Source: Paraburkholderia fungorum (lineage in GTDB: Bacteria; Pseudomonadota; Gammaproteobacteria; Burkholderiales; Burkholderiaceae). From it: DNA of 64,000 nucleotides. The notes under the pieces were generated by a model, which did no database searches, was not told the DNA's origin, and saw nothing but the letters and a program-made list of their open reading frames with translations. Shown in pieces: positions 33,563 to 41,469 of this stretch. Where the stretch lies: the NCBI RefSeq assembly GCF_003610895.1, contig NZ_MCAS01000007.1:145151-209150 (forward strand), in the 5' to 3' direction. Each line of letters starts with the position of its first letter. The stretch's first letter is position 1. Made by a program: the position numbers and the translations under genes.

Positions 33563-34285
33563 TCAGATTTCCAGACGGTAGCCCACGCCGTACACGGAGG
33601 CGATCGGTTCGCTGTCCGGCCGCGCGCCCTGCAGCTTGCGGCGCAGGTTCTTGATGTGGCTGTCGATGGTGCGGTCGGTGACCACCCGGTGGTCCGCGTA
33701 GAGATGACTCAGCAGGTAGTCGCGCGAAAAAATACGCCCCGGCGATTTCATCAGCAGCGCAAGAAGCCGTAACTCGAGCGGCGTGAGTTTGAGCTCCTTG
33801 CCGTCGAGTAAGGCAAGATGAAATTGCTCGTCGACTTCGAGACCCTGAGGCGCTTGAGGTGCCTGAGGCCCTTGAGACAAGCCGTCCGCGCTCGCAATTG
33901 CAGCGGCAGGCGTGGCCCGGCGCAGGATCGCCTTGACGCGCGCCACCACTTCGCGTGGGCTGAACGGTTTGCAGACGTAATCGTCGGCACCGATCTCGAG
34001 ACCCAGCAGACGGTCGATCTCGTCAATGCGCGCCGTCAGAATGATCACCGGCAAGGCGGAAAACTGCCGTAGCTCGCGGCAGATATCCATGCCGTTGCGC
34101 CCGGGCAGCATGAGGTCGAGCAGCATGAGCGCCGGCGGCGTCGAGCGAATGAACGGCATCACCTGATGGCCGTCATCGAGGATCGTGGTCGCGAAACCAT
34201 CGAGTTGCAAATACGCTTCGAGCACGGCGGCGAGCTTGGGTTCATCCTCGACGATCAGGATGTGCGCGGGACGCCCTTCGGTCAT
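33563..34285 (-). CDS. OmpR-family response regulator
   Basis: A 240-residue response regulator. The receiver domain (about 8-122) holds the acidic pair EDE near 13-15, phospho-acceptor D57 in LMLLDLMLPG, the Thr in IILTAR and K107 in DDYVCKPFSP; the winged-helix DNA-binding domain covers about 140-238 (LTPLELRLLALLMKSPGRIFSRDYLLSHLY). A Gln/Pro/Ala repeat linker joins them. The kinase gene ends four bases upstream, so the two are one transcript. The pair resembles BaeSR in order and sequence. AAGGAG precedes the chosen ATG at ten bases. Targets are not visible. Confidence 0.9.
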   Translation of the reverse strand: MTEGRPAHILIVEDEPKLAAVLEAYLQLDGFATTILDDGHQVMPFIRSTPPALMLLDLMLPGRNGMDICRELRQFSALPVIILTARIDEIDRLLGLEIGADDYVCKPFSPREVVARVKAILRRATPAAAIASADGLSQGPQAPQAPQGLEVDEQFHLALLDGKELKLTPLELRLLALLMKSPGRIFSRDYLLSHLYADHRVVTDRTIDSHIKNLRRKLQGARPDSEPIASVYGVGYRLEI

Positions 34286-34289
34286 GTTG

Positions 34290-36044
34290 TCAGTCTCCTT
34301 CCGGCGGAAAACGGGCCGTGATCCAGACGCCGCCGAGCGGCGAGGCCTTGGCGCCGATCGTACCGCCATGCGCCGTCACAATCGCGTGGCATAGCGAGAG
34401 GCCGAGGCCCGCGCCACCGTTCTGGCGGCTGCGCGATTCGTCCACGCGATAGAAGCGGTCGAACAGATGATCGAGCGCGGCCTCGGGCACACCGGGCAGC
34501 GAATCCTCTACGTCGAGTTGCCAACCGCTGGCGCTCTGCGAAAGCGATACGTGCACCTGACCGTCCGGATCGGTATAGCGCAATGAATTTAGCAGCAGGT
34601 TCTTCAGCAGTTGTACGAAACGCGCGGGGTCGACCGCGAACGTGGTCTCGGCGATTTCCGGCGTGCAGGTCAGGTCGAGCGCGATGCGTTTCGCCTTGAA
34701 CGATTCCCGCATGGCCTCGATCGACGCTCGCGCCAGCTCCCCGACATGGGTCGGCGTCTTGCGATAGCTGAGCGCGCCGACGTCGCTCAAAGAAAGCTCG
34801 TATAGATCTTCGATGAGCTTGTTGAGCATGTTCACTTCGGTTTGCAGCGAGGTGAGCGAAGCGTGGTTGAACACATGCACACCGTCTTCGATCGCTTCCA
34901 GTTCGCCGCGCAGCACGGCGAGCGGCGTGCGCAGCTCGTGTGAAATGTCCGCGATGAAATCGCGCCGCGAGCGCTCGGCTCTTTGCAACGAATCGGCCAA
35001 TACATTGAAGTCGCCCGCCAGCCGGCCAAGCTCGTCGCGTCTGCCGGCCGGCACCCGGGTCGTATAGTCGCCGCCGGCGAGGCGGTGGGTCGCGTTCATC
35101 AGGCGCTTGACCGGCGCGAGAACGATGCGCGCGAGTATCAGCGCGACCAGCGCCGCGAGCACGACGGCAACGCCCGCGATCTGCCAGGTCGAGCGTTTCT
35201 GCTGCGCCTGGAATGCGATGTCGGCGGCGTCCGAAAGAGTGTCGGGTCCGTTCACGGCGAGCCAGCCCACAACCTTGCCGCTGTAGACAACCGGTCTCAT
35301 GGTGCTGCCCGGGGGCGGCGGCTGGCCGGTGCTCGCCACGAGTTCATGACTGGCGTCGTAGAGTGTGACGGGCGGCCCTTCGGGCGGCGTGTCGCGTGCC
35401 ATACCGTCACGCTGCGCCGAGGCGGTGGGCGGCGGCAACGAGGGTAAAGGCGGCAAGGCGGCGGAAGGCGGCGCCCGGTCAAAACGACTGTCGCCGCCCA
35501 CGACCCCGCTTGCCGATACACGGTCACGCTCCATGGCGATGTCCGGACCGGAGGGTGGCGCCGCCGGCAGGCGCATACCCCAATGCGGTCCTTCGGAGGG
35601 CCCGGAGAGCGGCCCGAGCAGTTGCTGCACGCTGCCGCTTCCCGGAAAGGTTCGCCAGCCGGGCAGCTTGCCCAGTTGCGCCGTGGCGAGTTCTTCGCGC
35701 AGGGCGTCGTGCGCGGCGGTGTCCAGCAGCGCGACCCACACGTCGGGATGGTCCCGCAGGAAATTCCAGTTGCCGTGCGCGGCGTATTCGCTCGTGACCT
35801 TCGCCATGACCGCTTTGATGCGCCCGGCGTTGCGCTCCCGGACATAGTGCAGGAAACCGTTTTCAAAGCTCACGCGCAGGGCGTAGCCCATCGTCAGGGA
35901 AATCGCGAGGCAGGCGACCAATACCGCGAGGAACATCTTCCAGGTGATGCCAAAGCGCATTCTCATCCGCTGCTGCTGCCGCACGCGCGCGAGAAGGGTC
36001 CCGAAAGGGCGGCTTGAACGAATCCGGATGGTTTCACTTTGCAT
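34290..36044 (-). CDS. Sensor histidine kinase with a Pro-rich periplasmic domain
   Basis: A 584-residue membrane kinase, partner of the response regulator that follows. One transmembrane helix lies near residues 33-54, a periplasmic part at about 55-284, a second helix near 287-308, then HAMP (about 308-360), the dimerisation helix with phospho-acceptor H369 in ADISHELRTPLAVLRGE, and the ATP-binding domain with NGGAGLGLSLCHAIV near the end. The periplasmic part contains an insert (about 147-225) rich in Pro, Gly and Ser, longer than in typical BaeS proteins. It should sense an envelope signal. An in-frame ATG about 26 codons later is also possible; none has a clear ribosome binding site. Confidence 0.9.
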   Translation of the reverse strand: MQSETIRIRSSRPFGTLLARVRQQQRMRMRFGITWKMFLAVLVACLAISLTMGYALRVSFENGFLHYVRERNAGRIKAVMAKVTSEYAAHGNWNFLRDHPDVWVALLDTAAHDALREELATAQLGKLPGWRTFPGSGSVQQLLGPLSGPSEGPHWGMRLPAAPPSGPDIAMERDRVSASGVVGGDSRFDRAPPSAALPPLPSLPPPTASAQRDGMARDTPPEGPPVTLYDASHELVASTGQPPPPGSTMRPVVYSGKVVGWLAVNGPDTLSDAADIAFQAQQKRSTWQIAGVAVVLAALVALILARIVLAPVKRLMNATHRLAGGDYTTRVPAGRRDELGRLAGDFNVLADSLQRAERSRRDFIADISHELRTPLAVLRGELEAIEDGVHVFNHASLTSLQTEVNMLNKLIEDLYELSLSDVGALSYRKTPTHVGELARASIEAMRESFKAKRIALDLTCTPEIAETTFAVDPARFVQLLKNLLLNSLRYTDPDGQVHVSLSQSASGWQLDVEDSLPGVPEAALDHLFDRFYRVDESRSRQNGGAGLGLSLCHAIVTAHGGTIGAKASPLGGVWITARFPPEGD

Positions 36045-36219
36045 GGCTGAATTCTAGATGAATGCCATGTCAATCCACAGTGAGCGGTGAATCTCCACAA
36101 CTTCTCCATCCTTTCTTCGTTGTATCTGCGTGTTGTCTGAATATGATGGTACGGCACTTTTAAGGTGGCCTGAAAAAGAGGCCATGTCCGGTGGTCGGTT
36201 CCGTCAATGGAGCAATCTC

Positions 36220-36591
36220 ATGCAAGTGTCCTCATCTGTGAACCGCGCCGAGCCGCGCGGATTCCAACCTGGCCGCAAGACAATCGCGGCAGCCGCGGCT
36301 GCCGGCTCCCACCGCAAGGCTGAAAACGGTGCCGGCGCATCGCGGGTTAAAGACGTCGTGAAGATTCGGGGTTGCCGGGTTTCCGAGCCGCTCATGCAAC
36401 CGTGGGGCGAGTGCTGCCGGATCGTCGAGTGGATCAACCGGAACGGCGAGTACTCCTGCATTGCCGTGCGAGGCGTCGCGACCGTGGCTGAAATCAGGGA
36501 GCGTGTGCGCGATCATCGCAACGGTCAACGTCATACCCTGACGGACGACCCCGGCACGCCTGCGAATCGCGTACGTCTGCGGCGCGGTTGA
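36220..36591 (+). CDS. Small protein of unknown function
   Basis: A 123-residue basic protein without signal peptide. The C-terminal half (VKIRGCRVSEPLMQPWGECCRIVEWINRNGEY, ATVAEIRERVRDHRN) looks like a compact folded domain, the N-terminal half is Ala/Gly-rich and probably disordered. The ATG is preceded by TGGAG at seven bases. The minus strand of this stretch is also open, so the call depends on the more protein-like composition and the ribosome binding site. It is divergent from the kinase gene. Confidence 0.45.
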   Translation: MQVSSSVNRAEPRGFQPGRKTIAAAAAAGSHRKAENGAGASRVKDVVKIRGCRVSEPLMQPWGECCRIVEWINRNGEYSCIAVRGVATVAEIRERVRDHRNGQRHTLTDDPGTPANRVRLRRG

Positions 36592-36725
36592 GCGCGGCTC
36601 AGCTGCGTTGTTGGCCGCCTTGCCGAAAGCGGCCCGATGCAGCAGAAAGGGATTGTAATTTAGCCAAAAAACTTCGGTGTCCTACGGCTGTCTGATTGTC
36701 AGGGTCAACTTTGAACGTTTTCTTT

Positions 36726-37064
36726 ATGCGCATTCTCATACTCGTTCTGGCTGTGGTATCGATCTGCTGCTTTTCGATCCGCCATGGTTTGCACCAGGAG
36801 AGCGTCGACGCTTTCGCCGGCCGCAATGGCAGCGCGGCCGTGGCCAATGCGGATGATCTGGACGGGTGCTCGCCACGTGTCCACTATGCATCGGGGTTCA
36901 GGCCCATCGTTCCAGCGGACTTCCACTACGGATTCGGCGGCCTGCTGGCAGTGACCGGCGATCTGTATGCCGATTATTTCGGCGATATCGATCTGGTCGA
37001 CGTGATCGACGCGGCAATGACCTTGCCGATCATGAAGCTAGCCGTGGCGCAGGGCCGAAAATAG
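36726..37064 (+). CDS. Small exported or membrane-anchored protein of unknown function
   Basis: A 112-residue protein with an N-terminal hydrophobic signal (MRILILVLAVVSICCF) and a mature part with VHYASGFRPIVPADFHYGFGGLLAVTGDLY and YFGDIDLVDVIDAAM. I know no family for it. No ribosome binding site is clear. Its end overlaps the end of the convergent response regulator gene by 27 bases, which is unusual and lowers confidence. Confidence 0.4.
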   Translation: MRILILVLAVVSICCFSIRHGLHQESVDAFAGRNGSAAVANADDLDGCSPRVHYASGFRPIVPADFHYGFGGLLAVTGDLYADYFGDIDLVDVIDAAMTLPIMKLAVAQGRK

Positions 37065-37808
37065 CGCGACATGGCTTGCACTTTCGCGCACCCCGCGCGA
37101 GGGTGGCGACTCCGGCGAGGGCACGAACATATAGCCTCGTCCGCGCAAGGTTTGAATGAACCTGGGGGCGGACGGATCGGCTTCTATCACGCTGCGCAAA
37201 CGGCAGACCGCAACATCCAGACTCGCCTTCTGACTCTCCGCCCTGCCTAGCTGGCTGTTGACCATTGCGCGCGTCAATATCCGCATCGGGTTGCTGGCAA
37301 ACAGTTTGAGTAACGCAAACTCGCCCGAGCGCAGCGGGATTTCGCAGCCATCTTTTATCAGACGCCGCGTAGCGAAATCGATCTGGTAACTGCCGAACGA
37401 AACCTTCTCGCGAATTTCCGGCGCGTCGCAAAGCGAGCGATTGCAGCGCTGCACGGCGCGCTTGATCCGCGCAGTCAACTCGTGCGGATCGACAGGGTCG
37501 ACGATATAGTCGTCCGCGCCCAATTCGAAAGCAACGACCTTGTCGACGATCTCGCCGGAGCTGCTCTGGATGAACACCGGCATGTCGTAGCCCGCGAGGC
37601 GCAATTGCCGGAGCGCCTCGCGCGCTTCGACCATGGGTGCTTCGGCACGCAATAGAATCGCTGACGGACACTCCCGTTCCACCCGGCTGACAAGCTGAGC
37701 CGCGCTATACAGCACGGAAAGCGCGATCTCGTTCTTGTGAAGATGAAAGCGCAACTGATCCCGGATCGCCTGATCCGGTTCGACTACGAGAAGGCTGATA
37801 GTCATCAA
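37038..37808 (-). CDS. Atypical OmpR-type response regulator lacking the phospho-acceptor Asp
   Basis: A 256-residue regulator with a receiver-like domain (about 5-120) and an OmpR winged helix (about 135-232; IPLRSGEFALLKLFASNPMR, LDVAVCRLRSVIEADPS, IQTLRGRGYMFV). Aligned with OmpR, the phospho-acceptor position is R54 (ILLRAEAP in place of LLDxxLP), the conserved Lys is D104 (DDYIVDPVDP in place of KPF), the Thr is Ser (IQSSSG), and one of the acidic pair is E10. It cannot be phosphorylated in the usual way and probably works by constitutive dimerisation or ligand binding. No kinase gene is adjacent. A Met doublet marks the start. Confidence 0.85.
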   Translation of the reverse strand: MMTISLLVVEPDQAIRDQLRFHLHKNEIALSVLYSAAQLVSRVERECPSAILLRAEAPMVEAREALRQLRLAGYDMPVFIQSSSGEIVDKVVAFELGADDYIVDPVDPHELTARIKRAVQRCNRSLCDAPEIREKVSFGSYQIDFATRRLIKDGCEIPLRSGEFALLKLFASNPMRILTRAMVNSQLGRAESQKASLDVAVCRLRSVIEADPSAPRFIQTLRGRGYMFVPSPESPPSRGVRESASHVALFSALRHG

Positions 37809-38138
37809 TCTGCGTTACCTCCCAAGCGGAATCGACGCTTGCAATCCATGCGACGTTCACGTTCAGCCATTTCAACGATCCGCTGCTCCGGACCGGCATA
37901 TCGAACCCAGAAGCGAACCGCCGTACGCGATCGCCCTGATGATGAGCGAATCATAGGGATCAATGTCGGAGCAACGATGGTGAAATTGAGGAGACTTTGT
38001 GAAAACGGAGCAGGCGGGAGGCTGAGGCGTACTGAATGAGACCGCGAGCCGGTTATGGGCGGCTGGGCTCCCGGCGCGATCAAATGGCGGGTGGGATGCC
38101 CGCGGTCCTCATGCAACAACCGCGAGCGTTGTTGCTGG
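37809..38138. other. Gene-free interval between response regulator and bamA ends
   Basis: About 330 bases upstream of the atypical regulator (minus strand) and downstream of the BamA homologue. The part next to the regulator should hold its promoter. The hairpin at 38113-38135 marks the end of bamA. Nothing else is evident. Confidence 0.45.
38113..38135 (-). terminator. Hairpin after the bamA homologue
   Basis: GCAACAAC (38113-38120) and GTTGTTGC (38128-38135) pair exactly across CGCGAGC, three bases after the stop codon of the BamA homologue on the minus strand. No T-run follows, so termination may be weak. Confidence 0.5.
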
Positions 38139-40448
38139 CTAGAACGATGTGCCGATCTGGAACTGGAATACCTGGTACTTGTCGGTGGCGTGTCTGACCA
38201 CCGGGAAGCCGAGCGACAGCTTGAGCGGACCGATCGGCGAGATCCACTCGAGACCCGCGCCGTAGCTGTACCGCAATCCGTTGGCGCCTGTACTGTTGCC
38301 TTCGTTGCCCCAGACGTTGCCTGCGTCCAGGAAGGTGAAGACACGCAGCGTCCGGTCCCAGCCCGTGCCCGGCAGCGGGACCGTCATTTCGACATTGGCT
38401 ACCACCATGCGCGAGCCGCCGATCGGGTCGCCGGTCGTCTGGTCGGTAGGCCCGAGCGAACCCGCCTCGTAGCCGCGTACCGAGCCGATACCCCCCGCGT
38501 AGTAATTCTTGAAGATCGGATACGCTTTTCCGGCGAAACCGTTGCCGTAGCCGCCTTGAAGATTCAGGCCGAGAATGAAGCCGCGCGCGAACGAATAGTA
38601 GTACTGCGCCTGAACGTCCGCCTTGTAGTACTGGGTGCCGCCAAGCGGCGTGCCCACCTCGCCATTGGTTTGCAGGAAATAACCGCGGCTCGGTACCAGG
38701 ACACTGTCGCGATCGTCACGGGCCCAGCCTACGGTGAGCGGCACGTTGTTGACTACGTGGCCGAACTCGGCCACGTAGTCCTTATAGCTTTGCGGCGTGG
38801 AGGAATCGATGTCCAGCCGGTTCTGTTCCAGACCGACGCCGAAATAGACGGTATCGGCTTCGGAGAACGGAATGCCGAACTTCAGATCCGCGCCGACCGT
38901 GATGATCCGGAAACTCGTGTCGCTAAAGTTGTATAGAGGGTACGTGGTGCGATAGTAGACATCGGTGATCCGTTTGATGCCGTCCACGGTGAAGTAAGGA
39001 TCGGTTTGCGTCACCGTCAGCGTGCGGTAGGTCTTCGCGGTGTTCACGTTCAATGCGAGGCTGGTGCCCGAGCCAAATACGTTGTCCTGCGATATGCCCG
39101 CGGAGAGCACCACTTCGTCCGTCGAGGAGTAACCCGCGCCGAGCGTGATCGCGCCGGTCGGCTTTTCGGTCACCTTGACGTCGACATCGACCTGGTCCGG
39201 CGTGCCTTCAACCGGCACCGTGGTCACGTCGACATCGGTGAAGTAGCCGAGACGGTTGACGCGGTCTTTCGACAGCGTGAGGCGGTTCGAGTCGAACCAC
39301 GAGCTTTCAAGCTGGCGCATTTCGCGGCGGATCACCTCGTCACGGGTGCGCGTATTGCCGGACACGTTGATATGACGCACGTACACGCGGCGGCTCGGGT
39401 CCACCTGCAGCGTCACGTCGACCTTGTGGTGTTCCTGATCGATCTGCGGCTGGGCGTTGACGGTGGCGAACGCGTAGCCGTACTCGCCGAGTCTATCCAC
39501 GATGGCCTTCGTGGTGGCCTGAAGTTTTTCGGCGGAAAAACGCTCGCCAGGTTTGATATTCACCAGTTTCGCCAGCTCCGGCTCGCGGTCGAGCAGATCG
39601 CCCGCGAGCTTGATCGACGACACCGTATACGGCTCGCCTTCGTGCAGCGTGACCGTGAGATACATCTCCTTCTTGTCCGGCGTAAGCGAGACCTGGGTCG
39701 ACTCGATGTTGAATTCCAGATAACCCCGGTTCAGGTAGTAAGAGCGAATGTGCTCCAGGTCACCGGTGAGTTTGTCTTTCGCATACAGGTCGTTTTTCGT
39801 GTACCACGAGAACCAGTTCGGCGTGGACATCTGCATTTCGTCGCGTAAGGTGTCCGTGCTGAATACCGTGTTGCCGATGAAGTTGATCTGGCGGATCTTC
39901 GCACTCGGACCTTCCGCCACCGAGAACAGAATGGCCACCCGGTTGCGGTCGATCGGCGTGATCGTGGTGGTGACTTCGGCGGCGTAATAGCCGCGCGTCA
40001 GGTACTGGCGCTTCAATTCCTGCTCGGCCTTGTCGACCAGCGCTTTGTCGTAATAGCGGCCTTGCGAAAGCCCGACCGAATTGAGCGCCTTGGTCAGGTT
40101 CTCCTTGTCGAATTCATGAATGCCGGCGAAGTCGATCGTGCCCACTGCCGGACGTTCCTGAACCTGAACGACGACGGTGCTGCCTTCAGTCGAGATCTTG
40201 ACGTCGTTGAAGAAACCCGTGGCATAGAGCGCGCGAATGGCGTCGGATGCCTTGTCGTCGCTAAACATGCTGCCTTGCTTGATGGGCAGATAGGCAAACA
40301 GGGTGCCGGGTTCGATGCGTTTGAGCCCTTCGATCCGGATGTCCTGCACGATGAACGGTTGTGCCGCGTGAGCCGACCCGGCGGTCAGCGTGATGCCGGC
40401 GAGCGAGAGCGCACCCGCGATACGGCTCGTTAAAGCTTGAAGATTCAT
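38139..40448 (-). CDS. bamA: Outer-membrane protein assembly factor BamA (probable second copy)
   Basis: A 769-residue outer-membrane protein that inserts beta-barrel proteins. The signal peptide covers about residues 1-28 (cleavage near GSAHAA), followed by five POTRA domains (about 30-425; FIVQDIRIEGLKRIEPGTLFAYLPI opens the first) and a 16-strand barrel (about 430-769). The barrel holds SVRGYEAGSLGP, the conserved VRGF/Y motif of the Omp85 family, and ends in Phe (FQIGTSF). The usual bamA neighbours (rseP, skp, lpxD) are absent, and an LptD homologue is divergent 1 kb away, which suggests a duplicate. The start was placed at the ATG of MNLQALTS; an earlier in-frame start would disturb the signal peptide. 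Confidence 0.9.
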   Translation of the reverse strand: MNLQALTSRIAGALSLAGITLTAGSAHAAQPFIVQDIRIEGLKRIEPGTLFAYLPIKQGSMFSDDKASDAIRALYATGFFNDVKISTEGSTVVVQVQERPAVGTIDFAGIHEFDKENLTKALNSVGLSQGRYYDKALVDKAEQELKRQYLTRGYYAAEVTTTITPIDRNRVAILFSVAEGPSAKIRQINFIGNTVFSTDTLRDEMQMSTPNWFSWYTKNDLYAKDKLTGDLEHIRSYYLNRGYLEFNIESTQVSLTPDKKEMYLTVTLHEGEPYTVSSIKLAGDLLDREPELAKLVNIKPGERFSAEKLQATTKAIVDRLGEYGYAFATVNAQPQIDQEHHKVDVTLQVDPSRRVYVRHINVSGNTRTRDEVIRREMRQLESSWFDSNRLTLSKDRVNRLGYFTDVDVTTVPVEGTPDQVDVDVKVTEKPTGAITLGAGYSSTDEVVLSAGISQDNVFGSGTSLALNVNTAKTYRTLTVTQTDPYFTVDGIKRITDVYYRTTYPLYNFSDTSFRIITVGADLKFGIPFSEADTVYFGVGLEQNRLDIDSSTPQSYKDYVAEFGHVVNNVPLTVGWARDDRDSVLVPSRGYFLQTNGEVGTPLGGTQYYKADVQAQYYYSFARGFILGLNLQGGYGNGFAGKAYPIFKNYYAGGIGSVRGYEAGSLGPTDQTTGDPIGGSRMVVANVEMTVPLPGTGWDRTLRVFTFLDAGNVWGNEGNSTGANGLRYSYGAGLEWISPIGPLKLSLGFPVVRHATDKYQVFQFQIGTSF

Positions 40449-40785
40449 CTTGGGGTTCTGTCCTGATGCAGCGCGCGAAGCGCAAACAAGAACGCTCGAC
40501 AGCGAGCGATGCATTCGAAACGACGTTCCGTGGCTCTGGAAAGCGCGAAGTATAGGAGCGTGTTTCCCTGCTATCTGTTACGGAAAACTTTCCGCCCATT
40601 AGGGTTGCTAACCTGTGTATCGCGCCGGTTACTCGGGCTGGCGGGGATTGCCGTACAGGCTTGGAAATAATGCGTTACAGATCCGAAGGAAGCGTAGTGC
40701 GCGCGTAACCTGACGCGATTCTTGCGCTGCTATCGTCAAATGGTCGGCTTTTGCTACCTGCGTAGCACCATTTGGAGAACGGGTC
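40449..40785. other. Divergent promoter interval upstream of bamA homologue
   Basis: About 337 bases between the BamA homologue (minus) and the small genes leading to lptD (plus). It should hold both promoters. The only clear structure is the compound inverted repeat at 40738-40773 next to the ribosome binding site of the first small gene. Confidence 0.45.
40738..40773 (+). promoter_or_regulatory. Compound inverted repeat adjoining a ribosome binding site
   Basis: Inner arms TGCTAC (40752-40757) and GTAGCA (40762-40767) and outer arms AAATGGT (40738-40744) and ACCATTT (40767-40773) fit one hairpin with a one-sided bulge. It ends directly before GGAGA (40774-40778), the ribosome binding site of the small reading frame at 40786, and could control access to it. 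Confidence 0.45.
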
Positions 40786-40977
40786 ATGATCGAATTTCTT
40801 TCACCAGCGATTCTTGAGGCTGTCTTGCGCGTCAGCTCTTCGCCGATCTTCTCGGCACGTCTGGCAATGGCGTCAAAGCGCATGCTGCGAGACGGGTCCG
40901 GCAACACGGTCACGAGCGCGCAGGGGCGGCCCGTGAGCCATGCCGCGTACACACGGGAGGGCGCACGCCGTGTCTGA
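40786..40977 (+). CDS. Possible small protein, coupled to the next gene
   Basis: A 63-codon frame starting MIEFLSPAILEAVLRV, with GGAGA seven bases upstream of the ATG. Its last codons overlap the GTG start of the following gene by eight bases, which would couple their translation. The sequence is moderately hydrophobic at the start and basic at the end. No family is recognised; it may be a leader rather than a functional protein. Confidence 0.35.
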   Translation: MIEFLSPAILEAVLRVSSSPIFSARLAMASKRMLRDGSGNTVTSAQGRPVSHAAYTREGARRV

Positions 40978-41377
40978 TCCGTCGACCTTCGTGCTGAACT
41001 CGATCACCGATATGCAGCTCACCGCGGATGGGCAATATCTGCTGATACACGGCAATCAACCCACCGCGGCGCTGCACCGTTCGGTGCTCAACGACCTGCT
41101 GGTGGCGCTCCCCAATGCAATCGAGCACGCCGACCGCGTGATTCATAACAATCAGGAGATGGGTTTCGCGCTGCATTGCCAGGGCTGGGAAGTCGGCAGG
41201 TTGCACGGCATGGAAATGGTGGTGATCCGGTTCCGTCTATCCGGCAGCGCGGGGCTTTCGTTTTCCTTGCCCGCAGAACAGATTCCGCATCTGCTGCAGG
41301 CGCTGGGCGGTGCCGCGAGAGCGGCGGACGCGGCAGGCGCGGCGAGTCCCCATTCTCACGACGTCACGCTCCAGTAG
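40970..41377 (+). CDS. Conserved-looking small protein of unknown function
   Basis: A 135-residue soluble protein. GTG is chosen as start because GGGAGG stands eight bases upstream and the protein then begins SDPSTFVLNSITDMQLTADG. It has a beta-rich look (QYLLIHGNQPTAALHRSVLND, GFALHCQGWEVGRLHGMEMVVIRFRL) and an Ala-rich tail. It lies between the divergent BamA and the LptD homologue and runs in the lptD direction, 92 bases before it. I do not recognise it. Confidence 0.6.
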   Translation: MSDPSTFVLNSITDMQLTADGQYLLIHGNQPTAALHRSVLNDLLVALPNAIEHADRVIHNNQEMGFALHCQGWEVGRLHGMEMVVIRFRLSGSAGLSFSLPAEQIPHLLQALGGAARAADAAGAASPHSHDVTLQ

Positions 41378-41469
41378 CGCCGCGCGCACTCAGCGCGGTT
41401 CATCCTGCCTCAGGTCAGGGCTTCTGTTCGCCTTGATGCGTCCGTTATCCTTTCCGATCCTTATCTGTT

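Noticed and set aside
36204..36534. Two minus-strand frames opposite the small gene at 36220-36591
   Set aside because: The plus-strand frame has a ribosome binding site and a more protein-like composition; the choice is not certain.
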